In this document: piece after piece, positions 1 to 11,472 of the stretch
Position numbering within the stretch: the first letter of the stretch is position 1
Layout: each line of letters starts with the position of its first letter
Source: Ettlia oleoabundans
Lineage: Eukaryota; Chlorophyta; Chlorophyceae; Chlamydomonadales
Direction: 5' to 3'
Assembly (NCBI GenBank): GCA_019693395.1
Contig: JAAMXP010001289.1
Location: forward strand, 1 to 37,748
Length of the DNA: 37,748 nucleotides
Notes under the pieces: generated by a model
Told to the model about the DNA's origin: nothing
Seen by the model: the letters and a program-made list of their open reading frames with translations, nothing else
The model's database searches: none
Position numbers and translations under genes: made by a program

Positions 1-186
1 GGGGTGGGGGGCGGGGGGGCCGGCACGCACGTGTGCGGGGCCAAGCTCATGCCTCTTAATGATTTGTCAGCATTGCTGGGGTGATCAATGCCCTGATCAC
101 AAGTCGTTTCACCACAGCATTGCAGCACACTTGCTCAACTGGCCCACTATAATTGGTTGCCCTACTGCCTTCCGTTTCCTTGCTAG

Positions 187-2139
187 GTGGCACTTGTGTC
201 TTGCAACTACAACCTGGGAACGTCCCGCCGCACGCTGCGTGAAGCTGGCTACGTAGAAGCGGATTTGAAACCTGCCTTCAGCACCAGCAAGCAGCAAAAC
301 TCGCCTGAGCACACAATTGTGGCAGGGGAGGTTGCATTGGCAGGACCAGCCGGGCAAGCCCCCGTGCCCCAGCCTGGGCCGCTGTCGATGAATGCACCTG
401 CGCTGGCTGATGTTTCAACCGGTGGACTGTCGCTATCAGAAGCAACTTACCTCCGAAATCAGGCGATTTTTGAGGTGCGTGGACCGCATCGTCTGCCCTC
501 ATAGCACGAGCCTATGCCATGGTAGCTGTTTTGCATGGCAAATTGAAAGCCCGGCATCCTGTTACGGGACTGGCTACTACATGTCTGCCTGTCCCCTGCT
601 ACTTTCTGCGTCTCCTTTCACATTCCATCTCACCACCCACAAGCGCTAGTCACTACCACCTGCAGCAAGAGCGGGCCCAGGCACAGAGGTTGCAGCAGTG
701 CTACCGGCGCTGCTTTGAACTGGCAGCCGCAGCGCATGCCCGCGGGGATGTGGAACTGGCAAATGAGCTGCGCATGAAGGTGGGTGGGTTCAGTGATACA
801 GGAGATACTGCATCCGTTGTCAACGCATGAGTGCCGTGACTGCGGTGACATCAACAGATTTGGTACCTTTTGTGGCACGGCTTATCATCAGCACATTTAC
901 TGGTAGGGTGCGGTGTTGGGATTGGGCTACATCACTTCTTGACACAGCAACAGGAAAGTATTGACTTCTATCCGAATCAAAATCCTATATGGATCAAACT
1001 TCCTGCGCACCTTTTGTAGGGCCACCAGTACCGGCAGCAGCACGAGGATGAACGGCGCAAGGCATCTCGCCGCATCAGCAAGCGAGTGTGAGTGACTGGG
1101 AGGGCACTGCAAGTGGGATTGAGCAGTGTGTTGTTGTGGTCTTGCGCATTGTATGAGAGACTATGCCAGCCAGGGGCTTGCAGTTTGTGCAAGAATTCCT
1201 GCTTTGCCATAATATATGTGTCTAAAACACGCACACGCCTACGATCAATTGTGCCATGCACCATAAGTGATCCATCTCTACGCATTTTGGGACGCCCTCA
1301 TGAAATTTGCAGGAATGTGGGTGCGCTGCCCGTGATCAGTGTAGACCTGCATGGCCAGCACGTGGACGAGGCGCTGCGCATGGTGGAAAGTGGTGTGCGG
1401 TCGCTGCCAGAGGTGAAAGGCCACCCGCTACTTGGAATTTGGGCGCTGGGTTTTCTTATTTGACATTTTCATCAGAAAGGGTTTTCCACCACGCTGCCAG
1501 TGATCGGGTGACTTTGAATATTGTCCGCTGGGTGGGTTGCGGTATGCACGTGCATCGGCTTTGGTGCTGTGTTTGATTGGTTTGTACATGCCTAACGTTT
1601 AAGTGGGGCCTGTTGGTGATGCTGCATAAGATGCCTGGTGCAAAGATGCTAGCTCTTCCTTGCGTGCCTCCCTTTGCTTCTTCCTCCCAGACGTCCTGCT
1701 TGCTTGCCCATCGCTGCAGTCGCCCTCTTGCCCAAATTCACGCTATGGTTGTCCACCTTCTGCAGTCAATCCCTGGCGGTGTGGTCGTGCGTTACATTAC
1801 TGGCAAGGGGCTACACAGCACTGGTGGCATGGCCCGAATCAAACCTGAGGCGCGTCCTGTAGCGTGCTCTCGTTTGGCTGTCATCAAAATGAGAGCACAG
1901 TCATGTGCTTGAGCTGGCTCCCTGCAAGTGTCAGCACTGTCAGCAGGACCTATCTGGCACAGTGACAGTAAGTCGTGTGCATATTAATAAATCAATTGCA
2001 AACAGGGATCAATCCTCAATGAATTTTGCTGCCATTGTCGTATCTGTTGCAGGTGTTACGCCTGCTGGCTGAGCGCGGTGTGCCTCATGAGGATCGGGGC
2101 GGCTTCATTGAAGTAACTCTGAGGCCAGCTATTGCATGA
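187..2139 (+). CDS. DUF1771-Smr domain protein, 5' end outside the window
   Basis: Six exons: 187-474, 666-779, 1020-1087, 1313-1412, 1766-1849 and 2053-2139 (TGA stop). Phases agree at every junction and give 246 residues of the C-terminal part. The 666-1087 exons encode the helical DUF1771 segment (QQCYRRCFELAAAAHARGD, then HEDERRKASRRI). The next exons encode the Smr domain, with VDLHGQHVDEAL (the LDLHG motif) and YITGKGLHSTGG (the TGKGLHS motif). Smr domains bind or nick nucleic acids; this DUF1771-Smr order is that of plant and animal CUE-Smr/PABP-interacting proteins. No CUE domain is visible, so the start must lie upstream; 1-186 looks like intron ending in CTAG. The exon ending at 1849 appears to use a GC donor (GAG|GCGCGT). 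The GT alternative at 1859 would add three residues (ARP) inside the conserved KPxVL stretch. The substrate cannot be told from sequence. Confidence 0.85.
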
Positions 2140-2287
2140 TTGAAGCCGCGATGTGATTGACCTGTAGGACCAAATCAAGTTGGTGTGTGTGTATTATGGC
2201 GCATTGCTCCCATGCCCGTCCGCCATGCTCGCATCGCTTGCATTGCTTTCCTATCGTAATATTGCTTGTTAACTGGTGAGCTGTTAC

Positions 2288-2384
2288 GTAGCAATCCGTA
2301 CATTCGCTGCAATAGCTTCGTAGCACTCAACTGTGAAGTAGCAATCCGTACATTCGCTGCAATAGCTCCGTAGCATTCAACAGA
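2288..2384. repeat. Two-copy 50-bp imperfect tandem repeat
   Basis: The unit beginning GTAGCAATCCGTACATTCGC at 2288 recurs at 2338 with period 50. The copies differ by only a few substitutions (AGCTTCGTAGCACTC versus AGCTCCGTAGCATTC). The repeat is intergenic and non-coding. Confidence 0.9.
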
Positions 2385-2650
2385 AGTCGAATCAGCCATA
2401 GGGCCGTGTTGCATACACTACCTCACTCTGCTGCGGGAGCATCATGGCCTTATCGTTATTATGTAGGAATGTTGATGAACAAACTTCTCCTTCGCTACTG
2501 TTTCAAAGGCATCGATATCGTCAACAGCTCATTAGTAGTAGCCTATGCTATGGCGCTCGCTTCCGCTGTGTTGCGCATTGACTTGGGCGCCTGAGCTCTC
2601 ATGGCTGGCGACAAAGATTTTTTTCCTGAGAAAGCAAAATTGCTGCCAGA

Positions 2651-2655
2651 TTACA
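2651..2655 (-). terminator. Poly(A) signal TGTAA for the FHA gene
   Basis: TTACA on the plus strand reads TGTAA on the minus strand, 209 nt after the FHA stop codon. TGTAA is the known green-algal polyadenylation signal. The placement is plausible, but the motif is short. Confidence 0.4.
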
Positions 2656-2863
2656 TAACAACAACGCATCTACAGAAAAAAGAAAGTTTGAGCAAAGAAC
2701 AGACAAAAAGGGGCAACCTTTAGGTTGCCACACCACTGGTGTAGCTGCCTCGCAACAGCAATGGAAAGGTATCTCACAACAAAAAAACAAGTGTACAAAG
2801 CACAGATGGGCAGTTCGATAAATATGGCAGACGTGTTCACTGCCAATGGAGGATGTGGCTGCC

Positions 2864-4344
2864 TTACTCGCTCTTTTCCTCAGCGGCAGGGGCAGCAGGA
2901 ACAGCATCGCTCAGGTCAGTGGCGACAGGAGCGGCATCGCCATCGCCAGGGGCTGGGTCTTCCACAGCGTCCTCAATGACATCCAGCCGGAACTGCAATT
3001 GCACCCACTCCACCAGAACTTGTAAGGATTTCGTGGGCATCATGCCCAGTTCTGAGTGATGCTATAGGCCCTACTTCTGCACGTTTGGTGCTACCTTGCA
3101 TGAACTGTTGAGATTAAGCCAGTATCAGCAACATCGCGCGGCGGCTGTGTAGTTTCCCTAGAGGCTGATCAAGCCAAATACCCTTATTAGATGAAAACCA
3201 GGAAAACAGACATTGTTGTGGGATGCACTCACCTTGGCCAAGTACTTGTCCCCAAACACTGCAGCAGAACACGCAATAGCGACAGTCCGTCGGGTCAACA
3301 GAGTATCCCAGTTGAGAAACGTGAAGCCATGCTATTTCGACCAGGCCTGCAATGCAAAGCATTTGTTCCCTCGCCTTCCACTTACCCACTTCACTGCCAG
3401 GCTTCAGCTCCACCTGCAGCAATGTGTGAATGCAGGGGGTGAGGTGCAATCAACTGGGAGGGCAATACATTGCAGCAAGCACGACCACTGTGGCTCTACA
3501 GGAGCCAACACACAACCTAGAGCCTGATTTTTCTCCGCTTTCTGCTAGCTATAAACATTAGGGCGCTCAAGGGACTCACCGAGCGAGTGGGCTCCAACTC
3601 CTCCCCATCAATGATGGTGCCATTCGTGCTGCCAAGATCAGTAATTTCGACCGAAGAAGCTCCAACACGCATTGTGGCGTGCCTGGTGCTGACTGTGGGG
3701 ACAGCAATGACAACATCGGCGGGGGGCGCCCTTCCCACCTGCGTCGGGTCCAGCAGGGCGCTCGAAGCGGCTTTTAAAAACGTAACCATTGCAGGGATAC
3801 CTTAATGTATGCGAATGCAGGCACATGGCACCAAAGCAAATCATGAACCGCGACAGAAAAGTTGGGGTTCCGGCAGCTGAGTAAGGTGAGCAGACTAAAC
3901 AGCATAACCATGATACATCACTACTAAGGCATTCCGGTATCAAACCCCCACCCAGCTGGCATACCTCAACCAGGCCCATCGGCAACTTGATGGCTGATGG
4001 CATGGCGACTTCTTCGTCAAGGTGCTCCATTTTGCCGTTTCCAGTGGGGGTTAGCTGGAGGGCTGCGGACACGCTACCGCACCGCCGGTGCGCCTTCAAG
4101 GTACTGCGCGGGCGGGCAATGCCGGCACGCAAGCAGCCTGCAATGCATCCAGAAACCACTTCCCGTTACATCTATAGTGTGTCTTCCCTATCCAGACATA
4201 AGCTTCCGCATGGAGGGCAACCCTACAACCGATCCGTTTAAAACCCAGCTTTACAGAGGAGCTCCCGTTATTTAGAGCGTGCGCGATGACCTTACCCCCC
4301 CGAGGCAGGCTGTTCAGGCGCGGAGCAGTGGTGTAGGCAGCCAT
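2864..4344 (-). CDS. FHA-domain protein, probably plastid-targeted
   Basis: Six exons on the minus strand: 4344-4296, 4137-3965, 3738-3580, 3413-3386, 3258-3233 and 2992-2864, all GT-AG with matching phases, giving 187 residues. Residues 1-35 (MAAYTTAPRLNSLPRGG, then Arg/Ala/Ser-rich) resemble a chloroplast transit peptide. A single FHA domain covers about 70-150. It has the GR start (76-77), STRH (91-94, the S-x-R-H phosphopeptide contact) and STNGTIIDG (from 111), and ends in VVFGDKYLAKFRL. The acidic Ala/Pro/Asp-rich tail (about 150-187) ends in EEKSE. FHA domains bind phosphothreonine. Plant and algal proteins of this size and layout are chloroplast proteins (Arabidopsis At2g21530 is the type I have in mind). 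No enzyme domain is present, so it is probably an adaptor or scaffold. Partner unknown. Confidence 0.88.
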
Positions 4345-5955
4345 AGCTGTTTAATCCCGAACGATCGGTTAGCAGTGTCAAGAGCAGTTCAAGCTTGAAA
4401 TATGAGCAGCGTCCGCTGGGCGTTGTTCATATTTGCTGCAGTGAAAGTTGGCTTGCGCAGATCACGCGCTGAGTTGGCAGCCAACTGGCTTCCTGCACAT
4501 GCCTGGATATACCTGAGGAAGGCAAGGGAAGTGCGAGGGGTTATCGTGTGCACCATTGGACTCCATGCTTTGATGAGCCAGTCACTGTGCTTGCTAAAAT
4601 CTTAAGACAGTACCCCTGCAGCTGACACGAATCGTATCATTGATTTTTTGGTCACCTTGTGCAGTTTAGAACGTTTACCGGTCAGTCCTGCAGGGTCGGC
4701 AGAGGCAACCCTGAAGATTGACATCTTGAGATACCGAGAAAGGATCCAGACAACTCGAGGCTGTCTGTGAAAGTGTGTTAAATTCCCGAACATTAGGGGG
4801 TTTTAATACTACTGACGAACACACAACCCTCTATAAAATTGCCACGGTGGAAATGCCAGGTCAGCCCGAGCTTGAAGAGTGTTCTCAGTTGCTGTGTTTC
4901 TAAAGCCCCCCATCCGGTGTTATTCTCTCAACCTCATTAGTGGGCCACGATGAACGGACCGCGTGAGCCACGACGCCACCTTCATTGTGGACCTGCCGAA
5001 ACACCGGGTGGCTTTGGTTGCTGCAGATCCGGTTATCCATGTTTTACTGCAGTTGTGATTCATAAGGGGCGGGCGAGGCGGGGCGTCCTGGAGACCAGGG
5101 AAGGGAAGGACCATAATCCGGTACGTCTATTGCAATGTTGCAATCGAGCGCTTGAGAAGGTATCAAAGTTTTACACCCTGTTGGGAATGCAGGACATTGT
5201 TGACTAGCTTGCAGTTTGCTCACTGCAATTGCTAGAACAGGGGAAATTGGTCAACGGGTACCTCGGCTGGGTCTTTGTACAACCTCTGATTCAGTCCCTC
5301 AGCTCTACACTTATGGACAGATGCGACCTAATTATTGTCGGTGCACTTAACCTACCCAAATTGACGCCTGAGCAAGGTGGGGTAGTTCCAACACTCCTAC
5401 ACAAGCAGCAGAACTCCTAGTCATAGTGTGCCAAGCATTTCCGTTTATACACAGGCTTACCGTAAGCAGGCTGTTGTTACAGCTTGTTCAACATTGGTTT
5501 TTGCACGGGCACCAGGCATGTACCTTCGCCTGAAAGTCGTTTGAGGCAAATGGCATACCCACGCTTGGCTAACCATAACCCCTCTGCTATTGCATCGGTA
5601 CCTCGCAGCAATGCCACGATTCGCTCCTTGCATGTTGGTTCAAGTTTGCTTATTTACCAACCACCAAGCATATGCATACATGCAAAATCTGCAAAGCAAA
5701 ACAGCTGCCCTCTGGTCACCAGCATAAGACACTATTGAGGGCGAGTGACAACCAAACATGGTTGAGGCATTTTGGCTAGGCAGGGTACAGCAGGGGCAAA
5801 AAATGTCATAGCACATGATCCTAAACTGTTGATAACCTGCAGGGCTGGAATGAGAGGTGTGGAATAGTAAAGGAAGATACCACAGTCTCCCAACCTTGTT
5901 GTTCAGCGGTATAGAGGGAATTATGAGGTCACATGCAGGTTCACAAAGGCACCTC
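4345..5955. other. Intergenic region, no gene recognised
   Basis: This 1.6 kb lies between the FHA start and the 3' end of the first membrane paralogue, so it should hold the FHA promoter and the paralogue's 3' UTR. A TATA-like CTATAAAA sits at 4831-4838 with no convincing transcript behind it. A short open stretch at 4954-5058 (+) translates plausibly (TFIVDLPKHRVALVAADPV) but follows an in-frame stop and has no supported splice partners. Confidence 0.5.
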
Positions 5956-7479
5956 TCAACTTGCTGCAATCTGCACCATTAGACGCCAGATCGCCAGTGC
6001 CAGCCCAGGCAGAAAGAGCAGCAACAGCTGCCACGTGCTGGGCAGCACCAGTCCAGCCCACCAAGCGCGCTCCTCAGGCGACATTGCATCGGCTGGCATA
6101 CTAATTGCAAATGCCTTTCGTGCAGAGGCATCTGATTTGATCACCAGGTAGCATGGAAGGATAAAAAAGAAAACCAGCTGCACAGCAGCAGAGGCAAGTA
6201 AAGGCGAGGAGTCAATCTACAAGAGATTTACTGGCACATCTTACCTCGAAAATGTAGCTTAGCGGCTTCTGACACTGCCCTGCACCTGCCTGCAGCCAAA
6301 GCCCGAGTATGATGCAAGGGTCCAAATCGGTAGGGAAGTGTACATATGGCAGCGGGAATGGTGAAGGAGCTGCACCCAGCCACTGGGCAATCCTGCAGAT
6401 GCAGCACACCACACAACAGGCTGGGTGAAGGGACACTTTTGGTGTGAGCTGAAATTACTGCTAGACTCATGCACTATGCTGCTTGCAAGCAGTGGCTTGG
6501 ACATGTTACTGTGTAGTGGTATATATACCTCCTCAGATTGTCTCGCAACTCGTAATCGTGATGACAATCGTCGAAATCGTGCAGCATTTGCCAAACTGCT
6601 GCTGCCATTAAGGCAGCCTGCAGAAGGACTGTGCCTCCTGGCGGCAGCTGCAACCCCAATGGGACCAACAGCAGTGGAATGCCACGGGCTGCACGGACAA
6701 GAAGGGCCAGCGCTCGCCCCGTGTGCCAGGTCCTGCCAGGCACAAGCGAGGGCAGGCGATGCGAGTGTATCATCATGGCAATCAGCCAGAGGAGTCGCAC
6801 AACAGGGACGACCCTACTGCGCAACCTGCAGCATAGAGGAAGGCAGCAGGCAGCAAGAACTCAATACAAATCAAGAATGTTGTTCAGGTTAGCAGCAAGA
6901 TGATCTCCTGGAAGTGCACGTGTGGCAGCCATCCAATGCTTTTGTTCATTGTTCTAGGTAATGACACTCGGCCTACAGTTGTCGCTCACTGTGCGTAGCG
7001 TCCTGGCGGGGCATGCCTAGCCAGCAGCAGCGGCATCAATGTCCCACTTGTAAAAATAAACAAGGCGAAAATGTCCCGGACCAGCATGTTTAAAGGGGTG
7101 CCGCGTGCATGGAGGACCTGCGCAGCACCCCAACAAGCCGACAGGAGCGCCAGCACGGTGCACGCCCCAACATCCTGCTTTGCCAAGAACTGGTGCCTGC
7201 AACGAAGAGGTCGTGGGTGAGCACCTTTCTTAAGACTTGCCACACACTGTACATGTTCTACTTCAGCCTGATGAATTTTCAGTGTTTCTCCTTACGCATG
7301 CTCTTAGGTTGGAACTCCTGAGCAACAGCTCAACCTTGGACCCACCCCCTCCCCCGGGCGTGCCTGCGCTGGCTGTACAAAGCTTCTGCTCGTGGGCTGA
7401 ACTCGGCAAGTTGCAGTCCCAAGGCTGCCAGCACTGCCGCCAGAGCGGTTCGGGCACCTTGATTCAACGACTTCAGCAT
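5956..7479 (-). CDS. Polytopic membrane protein, local family member 1
   Basis: Five exons: 7479-7346, 7196-6990, 6825-6529, 6392-6245 and 6177-5956 (TGA). Phases agree throughout, giving 335 residues. I chose ATG 7479 because the frame opens there (MLKSLNQGARTALAAVL); a 5' non-coding exon is possible. About seven or eight hydrophobic segments are visible, for example near 53-68, 79-98 (DIFALFIFTSGTLMPLLLA), 119-135 (VVPVVRLLWLIAMMIH), 160-185, 263-276 (LVFFFILPCYLVI) and 308-328 (WQLLLLFLPGLALAIW). I recognise no known domain. The C-terminal layout (membrane segment ending in a proline, a basic/Ala-rich loop, then a final proline-containing segment) aligns with the genes at 8258-11069, 17952-19403 and 19699-21313. 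Probably an integral membrane protein; compartment and substrate unknown. Confidence 0.75.
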
Positions 7480-8257
7480 GAGTTCGCAGTGTTCTACAGA
7501 TTTACGATCCAAACTTGTGCCATTAACCGGGGCAATTTTGCGTTTAGAAGGCAACAATGTGCCAGAGAGAGGAAGGAAGGGGTACAACGATTGTCCTGCT
7601 TTGGGGGAACAAGGCGAGGCGGGGATGGACTCACAAAGATATAAACAATGCACCCTGGGGTGGAGGACGACACGGAGCTGCTGCCGGAGGCTGCATTCAA
7701 AACCACTCTTGAAAAGTTGGCTGCTCAGCACTCATAGTGGGCCCGCCAAGTTAGTCTGCCATTCTTCACAAGCATGAACAGCTGATCGGGTGTGCAACCT
7801 AGATTCAGACGGCATTGATCACGTCCAGTATGAAGTTTCATTGCACAAACCTACATAGTTGCATGTTGCTTATTGGAGCAACGCTGCTATTGCAACAGGT
7901 TACAGACCTGGAGTGGCTTGACACGGTTGGCGTCACCCGTGATTTTCAAAATGATAGAGGTACTCTGTTGACACGAGTAATGCACATGCTAGGCACTCAG
8001 CTAAACAACATATTAAGGGCATGCAGCAGGCAGGCACGGAAGGATTTAGCCTCCTGCTGAAACTAAGGCTTAGAAGGTGTGCATGAAAAAAGGTGTGCAT
8101 GAAAACAACAGCATTGTGGAACATGTTGGCTTAGGCCCACCCTTATGGCACTCTTCCTGATGTTAAAAGAGTTGGTAGCCGTGAGGGTAGCCAGGCCTTG
8201 ACAGGAGGTTCCAGTTGTCAGACGACGCACTGTTAGGGTAGATCAGACCTGCCAGAG
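7480..8257. other. Intergenic region between membrane paralogues 1 and 2
   Basis: This holds the 5' flank of paralogue 1 and the 3' flank of paralogue 2. A minus-strand TGTAA (TTACA at 7900-7904) is a candidate poly(A) signal for the latter. A 15-bp direct repeat lies at 8075-8105. A 29-codon plus-strand frame at 7648-7737 is discussed under rejected items. Confidence 0.5.
8075..8105. repeat. Short direct repeat, period 16
   Basis: AGGTGTGCATGAAAA occurs at 8075-8089 and again at 8091-8105. It is in the 3' flank of the gene ending at 8258. It could be replication slippage; no function is suggested. Confidence 0.8.
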
Positions 8258-11069
8258 CTACTCCATGAGGCTTGGAATGGAGAAGAGAACGGTCAAAGTG
8301 CCGGTGATCAGTGGGAACATGACAAGAAGGTGGCCGGGCACACTGGCCGCGCGACAGATCTGCAGAGAGTAGTGGCATTTGAAAGAAAAACCTTTGCTGC
8401 AGTGCGACCATCAAACAAGCTGCGGTTGGCAAGCAAAGCAGGCAAGGACAAGGGGATGTACGCCACGATGCTACCTGCCACACTGTTTCCTACCTTTTTG
8501 TGCACGAAACGCATCCAGCTGTGACGAGCATTGTCCTGGGGGATCTGGTGCGCCTCAGCAAACTGGAGTGCCTGTTTTGCATGATCACAAATGTGTATGC
8601 ACCATGGTGCCAGCCACCCACAGAACACTTGCAGCAGCGTGGTGCACAACAGGCAGACCTGCAGTGGATGCTAGGTAGGTTGGTTGACCAACTGCTTCCT
8701 GGGCATGAGTGTTTGTGGTAAAGGCTGCATGCTGTAGTGGTGGCTCTATAAGCAATCACAATACGTGACTGAGGGCACAACTCCTAACAGGCAGTAATTG
8801 AATCCGGCTTTACCGGCAAATTCTAAATTAACATATTTGCAACTCCCTGCTCAGGTAACAGACGCAAACTCGCTCACCGTTGTCTCTCCCATGTATGGTT
8901 GCAGCGTGTCAAAAACACCCGCATGGAGGCTGCGCATGTACTGCGACAAACAAGCAAGGCACATTGGCAGGGGGTGGTTGCTGCTGGCAGGCATTTGCCA
9001 TGATTGCTGTACTGGGATCGCGCATGGCCATGGCGGCAGACACTACGCGGCTACCAGGTGGATTGCTGCCCGTTTATAGAAAAAACCTTGACACTGTAAC
9101 TGACAACCGTCAACTCTGCACTCACTGGGGAGTCGCAGAGCTGCCCGTTGCCACGCATCACAATGGCGATTGTTGACAGCTGCACAGCGAAGTCCAAGGG
9201 TCCGTCGACATAGAACCCCAGGCACAGGAAAACCTACATGGGCAGCCCATAAGGGCGAGCATTGAGATCTTATTGCCATGCCCTGGCCAGCAGACTTGCA
9301 GGATCAGCAGAACAAATACGCAGACCCGCGAAAGATACTGCACAGGATCTACAAAACAGATCATGCCAACGTGTAAAATGCAAGAGCTGCAGGTTGCTGG
9401 ACATTCACTGGACTTCTGGTTGAAGTATGCTGCCCACTTTCGCCACCCTCACCAAAAGTGTGCAGTGATCTCCTGCAGCAACATGGAATTAGCAGACGCA
9501 CAAGTTGCAAACCAGGGAGTATAAATATTGACAAGTTGTTTCATTAGCAGTTAAAGGTGCAGAAGCCCGATATGGTTGTGTACGATGAAAGCGAGTGCTA
9601 CTGATCAGGCATCATCATCCTGATGACTTCTGCTCCTCACTCCTACCCTATGTTGGCTGTGTTGTACCCCCAGCTTCCGATGTCATGTCCATGTTGTCCC
9701 ATATGCCTCGCATGCGCTGGGCCTCATGGCCTTTGAGACAGCAGTATGGCAAGCCCTTCCGCAATGCAGCGCCCCACCCCACCCCACCCACCCCAACCCG
9801 TCGCCCACCCACCCGCCTGCGCAAGGACGCACACATGCACACATTGCGCACCATATAGCACATTCCCAAGGGCGTAAATCCGGCTCCAGATCTCGCTCAG
9901 TGGCCTCTGCTTTGCCTGCATGAGTGGGTCAGCGTGGTACGGTTTTCGTCGTGGAGTGGGTGTTAACACCGCTGCTCCTGAATTCCTGCTGAAGTACAAC
10001 TGTAATTGATACCTGTCATAGCAGCACCCCACCCCACAATCCCAGTTATACAACCAGCCATCTGCAACAGCTAGGGCTACAGCATACAGATGCACCAGCC
10101 CTATCCCCCCCTACGTGCCTGCATGACAAACTCTGCATGGGCCTTGAAGATTGGTGATGTGGCAGCCAGCAGCCTGATGATTGTCATGTAAGCACGTCTT
10201 TTTGGGAGCCACTCCTCGGTGCCGGCAACCGCGCTGACCACCATCAGCATGCTCATTAGAAGGCCAGAGTGCAGCATCTGTAGGCAAATTGCACAATACA
10301 CACATGAATGTGCTGTATATGGGCAGGCTGATGGCTCTACAAAAGTGCAGAACAAGCCTCAGCTGACACATCCAGCAATGAATGTTGCGTTCAATTCCCA
10401 TACGGGGAGGCTGAGATGTGGGCCAGGGGCGGTTGGGTTCTTCAGCGCCTTAAGAACCTTCGGTAGCCAGCAATCATGCACTGTTCCGACTTGTGATTCC
10501 CAAGCACACGTGCGTTCGAACAATCAAGGCATCGCACAAGACTTTGGGAGCAAAGTTGGTGTAATATAGAGGCTTTGCTGCCATGCTGCCCCTTGTTTGT
10601 TGATGCGAACACTAATGTCATGCCTGGGCGCACCTGCCATGGCTGGATGTCGTCGGCATTCTGCATGCGCCACAGAGCAATCACTAGCATCAACAGAAGC
10701 CCCACCGCAGCGTAACGGTCGTAGCGCGACAGAGTTTGCTGCCTGCATGCCATCCCAGCAAGCATCAAGTCAATGAATGTGGTGCAGTGTACTGTGGACC
10801 TCAGCATATAAACTCTAAGGCAGCCTGCGACTAGCGCTGCCACCCCACACCTCTCGCCAATCACAGCAGCCTAATCCGCTCCCACAACCCTACCGCTCCT
10901 GGGCAAAGCCAGCCCACAGATCCTCATTGTTGGGCTGTTCCCCAGGCGGTCCTGCGGGCTCCCTGTTGGCAACAGCTGTGTTTGCTGCCCGTGAGCTGCT
11001 GGTGGCGGGCTCCAAGGCTGCACCCCGCCTAGTGGAGGAACCTTGACGCCTACTGCGAGGTCGCTGCAT
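8258..11069 (-). CDS. Polytopic membrane protein, local family member 2
   Basis: Nine exons: 11069-10894, 10742-10634, 10572-10510, 10277-10119, 9915-9862, 9233-9126, 8940-8878, 8658-8494 and 8359-8258 (TAG). Phases agree and give 332 residues. The first 60 residues are hydrophilic and Ser/Arg/Pro-rich (MQRPRSRRQGSS...), probably cytosolic. Hydrophobic segments follow near 67-83 (YAAVGLLLMLVIALW), 117-134, 188-212, 245-268 (VCLLCTTLLQVFCGWLAPW) and 308-327 (LLVMFPLITGTLTVLFSI). The C-terminal third aligns with the other paralogues: LAPW...DHAKQALQFAEAHQ here versus VLPLLVEAAAAARLFHAHQQ in the gene at 19699-21313. Weak points are exon 3 (AAAG acceptor), the GC donor CAG|GCACGT after exon 4, and the long intron 9234-9861. 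No known domain recognised. Confidence 0.7.
9771..9816 (-). other. G-quadruplex-prone tract in an intron
   Basis: The plus strand reads as repeated CCCCA/CCCA units. The minus (transcribed-sense) strand therefore carries at least six runs of three or four G separated by one to three bases, which fits the G-quadruplex consensus. It lies in the 628-nt intron between exons 5 and 6 of membrane paralogue 2. Confidence 0.7.
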
Positions 11070-11421
11070 TGTGGTCCGTGTGTGATTGAGGTAGAATACG
11101 GACTGAACGACCGTCTAAGCTTTGTGGTGACTGCTGGTACGCTCCCAAACAGGCCAGCCAGCTCACAGCGCCACCTGTCCTTGTGACTCAACTCCACCAC
11201 CGAAAACATTTGGGTATGGCCCTCTTTACGCACCAAGATAAATGAAGGTGCTGAAAGGTTCTGAAACCCAACAAGAAACCCAAAGTTACCACTTGTTTTC
11301 TTTGTTGCACACTACCGGAATGGCCAAAGAACCGCAACGTTACTGGTGTGATTTCGTCTTCAGCACAGAGTTGAGCAGTTGTGTAGAAGATGCTACAATG
11401 CACCGTCTATCCCAACAATAG

Positions 11422-11426
11422 TTACA
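11422..11426 (-). terminator. Poly(A) signal TGTAA for the CHI-like gene
   Basis: TTACA on the plus strand reads TGTAA on the minus strand, about 47 nt after the stop at 11473. The rest of 11070-11472 is the 5' flank of membrane paralogue 2 and shows no other gene. Confidence 0.45.
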
Positions 11427-11472
11427 GGATTTATAAGGAGCAACATCAAGGCAAGTTGGATTTTGGCAAAAG

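Larger units (their letters stand above)
2140..2863. other. Convergent intergenic region
   Basis: This lies between the 3' ends of the Smr gene (+) and the FHA gene (-). I see no exon with supported splice sites. It holds a two-copy 50-bp tandem repeat (2288-2384) and, on the minus strand, a TGTAA signal for the FHA gene. Confidence 0.6.

Noticed and set aside
4954..5058. Short open stretch TFIVDLPKHRVALVAADPV
   Set aside because: It is only about 34 codons, preceded by a stop, and has no consistent donor or acceptor partners. It could be an exon relic.
7648..7737. Plus-strand frame of 29 codons (MHPGVEDDTELLPEAAFKTT...) that looks protein-like
   Set aside because: An in-frame stop lies just upstream, no acceptor gives the right phase, and no companion exons exist on the plus strand. 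It is probably a chance frame in the leader of membrane paralogue 1.
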